Assembly: GCF_021134715.1 (NCBI RefSeq)
Contig: NC_060026.1
Coordinates: 11,523,001 to 11,587,000, forward strand
Direction of reading: 5' to 3'
Length of the DNA stretch: 64,000 nt
DNA from: Daphnia pulex
Lineage: Eukaryota; Arthropoda; Branchiopoda; Diplostraca; Daphniidae
The notes beneath the pieces are model-generated. The model was given only the letters and a program-made list of their open reading frames with translations. It did no database searches and was not told where the DNA came from. Below are positions 59,023 through 64,000 of the stretch, one piece after another; position 1 is the first letter of the stretch, and the number at the start of each line of letters is the position of its first letter. A program made the position numbers and the translations under genes.

Positions 59023-59991
59023 TTTGTTTTTTAGAATAAAATACGTTGTTTGGAACTTTATATCACGACTGATCAATTGATCGTGCTTGTAGATGTATAC
59101 AATAGTTTTTTTTTAAATCTTATCTATCCTATATTTGATCAAATGCTATTAAGACTTAGGACTTTACATTTAGAAAGTACAAATAGACCAGGCTGACAGT
59201 GACAAGGTTAAAAAATGTCAAGTGTGTTATTTGTAATCTTTGTTGCTGTCAGATGTGTTTGCAGGCGAGTTATAAATAAAAAATTGTTCACGGATGTCAT
59301 GAAGTACATGTCGTAAATGTTAATCTAGACAGCTAGTGAGCTAGAAACTGTTTCAATCCTAGAATTAATTGTGGTTTATTCGCTTCATGCCTTCGTCGTT
59401 GCGCTATACAGTATAATTATACTATTTTCCGGATGGAACTGTTCCCTATACTTGCTCATCCTCTACTGTATTATTTATAGGGGCACAGTAGTTGAGTAAA
59501 TTTAAGTTTGCTAGCTATATTTATTATGATAGTACAAATATTCTTCTTTGACTAGTTTTCACTTGCTACCGACGAATTTTTTCCTTTCATTATCTCTCCC
59601 GATCGAAAACTTGAAATTCTTGTAGCTATACACAGGAATTTGGAGAAATCGAAAAAGGAAAGCTACAGATTAGTTATTTTTTTATCCCGTCTAAGCGCTA
59701 AACATTATATCAGACTGATTTTTCTCCTGTCTTCTGTAACACTGGAAAAGTTCAAAACTTGATTAGAAATTTAGTGAAAACAACAATCGACAACACACAT
59801 TTGATTGGTTCGTGTTATCTTTTTTTTTCATTTTATCCCCTAGACTGCTGGGTATATTGAAGTTTCTATCGGCAGCTACACGATTTAGGAAGTGATTGAA
59901 AACATGCATAGCGTCCGTGACAACATAATTACGACTCCGGTTTTTTTCCCACCCATCATTATAAAATGTCATGTTTGCGATGGACCAATCC
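59023..59991. other. Divergent spacer, astacin and multicystatin promoters
   Basis: No coding similarity was found. The left end is the astacin promoter side; the right end is the cystatin promoter, with a CCAAT box (GACCAATC at 59982-59989) just before the TATA box. Confidence 0.5.
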
Positions 59992-59999
59992 TATAAAAG
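59992..59999 (+). promoter_or_regulatory. TATA box of the multicystatin gene
   Basis: TATAAAAG lies 107 bp before the start codon at 60106 and about 5 bp after a CCAAT box, giving an expected transcription start near 60020-60030. Confidence 0.75.
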
Positions 60000-60105
60000 G
60001 CCGGTCGCATTCACCATGTTCTCTACATTCGCTACTCCACAAACTCTCCTCGTCAGTTGTTTCGATAAGTGATGGTTATACAGCAGCAGTCGATTCAAAT
60101 TAAAC

Positions 60106-61668
60106 ATGTTGTTCAAACTGTTCTCCACTACATGTTTTTTGGTTTTCGCCATTATTGTGACCATCAGTAATAGCGCAAACTCTTTTTCATTGACTAACTT
60201 TAAAATTCCTCGAATGTTACTTCCAATCGCCGATCGAATTTCGTCTATCAATGTGAGAGGTGCTTCGCATCATAAACGTGAAATTCGTGACCCTCCGATT
60301 CGAACGGATTTAAGCCCTACCCTGCTCGGAGAATTCTCGCCGATTGATGTGAATGACTCGGAAGTCAGGGAAATTGCCGACTTTGCAACTACGGCGATCT
60401 CGGCCAGCAGCAACGCTGGGCCTTTCCGATTGATCAAAATCTTGAAAGCGGAATCGCAAGTGGGAATCGGAGCTGTCAACTTTAAATTGACTCTGGAAGT
60501 GGACGGAGCCGACGAAAAAAATCTCCGGTGTGAAGTCGTGGTTTTCGACCAGTCGCTGGTTAAGTCGTGGACGTCTGTTTGTTTCCCGATTGATAATAAA
60601 TCGAACGGTGTAAGTTCATCAGCTGACAAAATCATTCCCAACGTTTCAGCGCCACTCCAAGGCGGATACTCGCCCATTGACGTGAACAACGCTAAAGTCA
60701 AGGAGATTGCCCGATTTGCTGCTGCTGCTGTATCAATCAATTTAAACTCGGGTCCCATCGCCCTGGTCAATATAGTCAAAGCTGAATCGGAAGCTGTGGC
60801 CGGCAGGAACTACAAATTGATTTTGGAACTAGAGGGATCGAACGGCGAAACTCGAATCTGCGAAATTGTGGTTTTTGATCAGCCTTGGACGAACACGCGC
60901 ATACTGAGCAACTCGAATTGCTTGCCGATCAAAACCAAATCACCGTCCGTCATCATTGATGGAGAGATGACTTTAAATGACCCCCGCCCGATCGAGCCAT
61001 TTTCGCTGGCGATTGTAGCAGAGGATTCTGTGCCCACCAATAAACGGGAGATTCCCGGGAGCTCAGCACGATCTAATAAAAGGCCAGTTCCAATAGGTGG
61101 ATTCATGCCAATGAATGTGAACAACGAGCAAGTCAGAGAGATTGCCGAATTCGCCACGTCCGCTATATCGTCGAAAATCAATTCCGGCCCAGTCACATTG
61201 GTCAACATAGTTATGGCCGAATCGCAAACGGTGGCTGGGAAAAATTACAAACTCACTCTGGAGCTCGAAGGATCCCAAGGAGATAAGCACCTGTGCAAAA
61301 TTCTGGTTTTCGACCAGCCCTGGACCAAAACACGAATATTAAGCGAATTCAACTGCTCTCCTTTCAAAACCACATCAGCACCGGTCGCCATCATCACCGA
61401 GATTAGCCACGACGATTTATTCCGGCCCATTACAGACGGATTCTCTTTATTCAACGTCGACGATGCCCCAACTGTTAAACCTGACAGTCTCCGCAGCAGT
61501 TCATTCCGACTCAATAGGAGTCCGAACTTTCCCAGCGGGTTCCCAGCTTCGTCGACCGACTACGTGAACGAATCTCAAGCTGATTTGGGTAAATCTAAAC
61601 CCTTTAAACTGATGAAGGCTATTACTTTTTGGGGAAGAAAAAAGACAAAAAGAGACGAAGCGAAATAA
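60106..61668 (+). CDS. Secreted three-domain cystatin (multicystatin)
   Basis: Cystatins are reversible inhibitors of papain-like cysteine proteases (cathepsins L, B, C1A family). A single intronless frame of 520 residues begins with a signal peptide (MLFKLFSTTCFLVFAIIVTI). Three cystatin-like domains follow: about residues 74-161 (GEFSPIDVN ... SQVGIGAVNFKLTLEV), 183-273 (GGYSPIDVN ... SEAVAGRNYKLILELEG ... DQPWTNTR) and 329-417 (GGFMPMNVN ... SQTVAGKNYKLTLELEG ... DQPWTKTR). Domains 2 and 3 keep the N-terminal Gly, a QxVxG-like loop (AVAG, TVAG) and the PW hairpin; domain 1 is degenerate (GIG, SLVKSW). Dibasic or KRE sites (HHKREI, NKREIPG, KKTKRDEAK) lie between and after domains, so cleavage into single units is possible. 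No stop or frameshift. Confidence 0.9.
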   Translation: MLFKLFSTTCFLVFAIIVTISNSANSFSLTNFKIPRMLLPIADRISSINVRGASHHKREIRDPPIRTDLSPTLLGEFSPIDVNDSEVREIADFATTAISASSNAGPFRLIKILKAESQVGIGAVNFKLTLEVDGADEKNLRCEVVVFDQSLVKSWTSVCFPIDNKSNGVSSSADKIIPNVSAPLQGGYSPIDVNNAKVKEIARFAAAAVSINLNSGPIALVNIVKAESEAVAGRNYKLILELEGSNGETRICEIVVFDQPWTNTRILSNSNCLPIKTKSPSVIIDGEMTLNDPRPIEPFSLAIVAEDSVPTNKREIPGSSARSNKRPVPIGGFMPMNVNNEQVREIAEFATSAISSKINSGPVTLVNIVMAESQTVAGKNYKLTLELEGSQGDKHLCKILVFDQPWTKTRILSEFNCSPFKTTSAPVAIITEISHDDLFRPITDGFSLFNVDDAPTVKPDSLRSSSFRLNRSPNFPSGFPASSTDYVNESQADLGKSKPFKLMKAITFWGRKKTKRDEAK

Positions 61669-62078
61669 AATGTACGAATAAATTTTTTTTGTTGCGATGA
61701 CCATAGCACAAACTATAGCCTGTATGCATTATCAGTCAAGATCGAGAAGGCTCTTCCTGGTGTTGTAGCTTGTCTCATCCCTCCCTCATTCGTCATTCCC
61801 ACCTAATATTTGTCGATTCAGCTATAGTAAGCTAAGTTGTAGTTATGTCCTGTTTTCTATCCAATGTATTTTTGAGAAGGCAATCTATTAAATATACAAC
61901 GCTTTACTCGTTCAAATAAGGGATCGCGCAGAGTAATTTATTCACAATTCCTGCAATACGCATTTTTAGATGATGTGTCAATTAATTTCGTGTAAAAAGA
62001 TGGGATGGCATAGCGGCAGCAGTGCAATTTTGGGAGCGGTTAAAGTATTGCTGCAAATTATTTTCGAATCAAACTTAC
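61669..62078. other. Spacer; last exon of copy G absent
   Basis: Includes the multicystatin 3' UTR. The final CUB3 exon that should follow copy G's CUB3 exon is not found here. Confidence 0.55.
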
Positions 62079-64000
62079 AGATAAGAAATCCGAGCCCTCT
62101 TGCGTCTCGAAGAACGCAACAAGCAGCCGGACTTTTGATCCCGGTTTCACGCTGATGGTCCAGCGACAGTCCGTCAGATGGGGATACCGGGATAGAGCAT
62201 CGGATAGTTTGGGCTTTTTATGGTCCCTCTGGTTACATCGTAGTGATGTTTGCATTTCGCTGAGGATATCTGTTTTGTGGGCAGCGGATGCGCCATTTCA
62301 ATTGAGAATTGCTACTACACCAATATAAGAACAACGATTTCGAACCTTGGACAGTATGGACACGTTCCAGTAAAAGGCGCGGTATTTATTGATGACGTCA
62401 GGTGGTTTTAAATGTATACCAATATTTTGTTGGTGATCGAGAAGATGACCGCCTTGTCCTGTACTACGTTATTTGATGGTTTGCCATTGTAAAGCACAAG
62501 ACCGTTTGTACTCCATCCGTCGTAAACCTTTTCAAAATACAAGAGAATAAACATTAATTGGAATAATGTAGGAGTAATTTAACAATTAGACTTGCAGTTA
62601 TAGTTGGATACATGAAACGGATAATAATACAGGGGTCAGCTTGGTAGTTTTGAAATCAAAAGAATGTTTTCTTAGTAGGATACTGTCTTCACTATTTCAG
62701 GATTCAATAACCCAAAAGCAGTCGTCTTTACTTGTCGCTGATAAATCCGGATAAATCATTCGGAGTCGAAATAACCCCTTCGCCGTTAATAAAACCATCA
62801 CAGCCTATAAAGGATAAATTAAATCTGGTAATTTTAATTTTTTTTTTTCAGTATCTATACGCACCGGGTACAAATGGCTCGTCTGTGAGGTTTACCTGAA
62901 ATTAAAAAATATGAGAAAATTAAAAAAAAATTCCAAGATGTCGTAGCAAGAATTTTACACTTGTATAGAAAGCCTCAATTCCATAATTCGGGTCATGGTA
63001 CGATGGGAATTCAACAAACAAGTCGCTGGATGACGACCGCACAGAGTACGGCTTACTTAATCCAAATGTGTGATAACAGAAGAGGACTGGACGAGTAAGG
63101 GCCATCATAAACCTAAAGAGATATGGGTCAACAAAAAATATTTTCAATTGGCTCAATAATAATCGTGTGTGTGTGTGAAATGTGTCATTACTTTGATAAA
63201 ATGCTTGTAAGTGACAAATTTATTGAATGAAAGCCAAATTTGGTCGTCGGGTTGAATTGATACACCAGCACTGCCGTTTTCCGAACGGCATCAGGAACTA
63301 TGTCTGGATGAATTTCAAACGCAGGTTTAAGAAAAATCCGGGAAGAAAATTTACCCAAAGCATTCGTGAATTGTTGACACACATATATATGCGTAACCTG
63401 TAATATAGATAAGAAAAGAAACAAGAGATTATAATTTCACCTTTATAATACTCTGCATTATGACTGTAGTAAATTCCAAAGCATATACATACTGCAATCG
63501 TAGCCTTCGTCAGAACCATCCAGACAGTCGTATTTACCATCACAAACTATAAATCCTTCGGTAAACACAAGGGTAAACATGCTGTCCACATCGAAATCTT
63601 TCTTTGTTGCACTGATACAGAATTTAAAAAAAAAATTGTTTTTAAATTTTAAAAAGATTTTTTTTCTTATTCAAAGTATTTATAGAAAGGGAAAACGATA
63701 GTAATACCTCGGTATCACAATGTTTTTCGTCCCGGCCATCGTCGCGCTGGCCATCAATTTCGCAAATGCTGATGGATTGTATTTGTTGACACCCACGAAA
63801 TGGGCAGAAATAATGATCTTTTGGGCATCACATAAAATCGCTTATGTTCACCGGGTAGTTTCCTATTTGAGATGAGACAAGATTAATTGCGTGCGCATGT
63901 TAAAAAAAAATAATTATTTACCCGATTCTAAGATTGTGGCAAACTTTTATTACCGGCAGCGAAATAAAAAATAAATAAATAAATAACCTTCTTGCCCTGT
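62079..64000 (-). pseudogene. Copy G: broken FN3-LDLa-CUB gene, runs off the window
   Basis: From right to left: LDLa 1 (about 63710-63860), LDLa 2 (about 63490-63610), CUB1 (63195-63400 and 62960-63115), a short exon near 62866-62896, CUB2 (62596-62810 and 62345-62530) and the first CUB3 exon (62079-62270). CUB1 keeps [20 protein letters not shown]. The copy is damaged: an extra GGTAT-like duplication near 62185 shifts the frame inside CUB3 (paralogs read [15 protein letters not shown]), LDLa 2 is interrupted near 63545-63580, and the last CUB3 exon is missing. The CUB2 intron keeps the GC donor (complement of 62590-62595). FN3-like and signal-peptide exons would lie beyond 64000. Confidence 0.75.

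Overview
The window looks like a piece of an arthropod nuclear genome, most probably a Daphnia-type branchiopod crustacean. This is inferred from the animal housekeeping genes, the very short GT-AG introns (mostly 55-110 bp), the tight gene packing, and the tandem families of secreted CUB/LDLa, astacin and cystatin proteins. No search was run. Exon joins were worked out by reading frame, splice sites and remembered family sequences.

Left third (1-14.6 kb): a fossil Gypsy-type retroelement fragment and repeats (1-3 kb); SNRPG and a sideroflexin (both -); then a 'graveyard' at 6.3-8.6 kb. The graveyard holds an EXOSC7 fragment, short pieces resembling bacterial (Rickettsiales-like) NuoL, tRNA-guanine transglycosylase and HisRS, and a broken cyclin G gene. 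After a gene-poor stretch come arfaptin (-), diverging from a TIMM8-PEX3 pair (+) whose coding regions lie only 50 bp apart and may share one transcript.

Middle (14.9-29 kb): an HSP90 pseudogene is split by about 3.1 kb of an IP3-receptor pseudogene that still carries its introns. Then follow a complete USP38/USP35-type deubiquitinase (+), convergent with the RNA polymerase I subunit RPA43 (-), which has an unusually long lysine-rich tail encoded by a 15-bp minisatellite. Next is a TATA-driven gene for a secreted Gln/Gly-rich repeat protein.

Right half (29.1-64 kb): a tandem family of large secreted proteins with the order signal peptide, FN3-like domain(s), two LDLa modules, three CUB domains. 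There are five long copies on the minus strand (A-E), one on the plus strand (F), a broken copy running off the right end (G), and two short relics. B and C lie in a roughly 6-kb block duplication that also carried a tRNA-Val gene and part of copy A. B-G share a conserved GC-AG intron in CUB2 that copy A has as GT-AG. Between F and G sit an astacin metalloprotease (-) and a three-domain secreted cystatin (+). The region therefore reads as a cluster of secreted, extracellular interaction and protease-control genes; its biological role is not visible from sequence.
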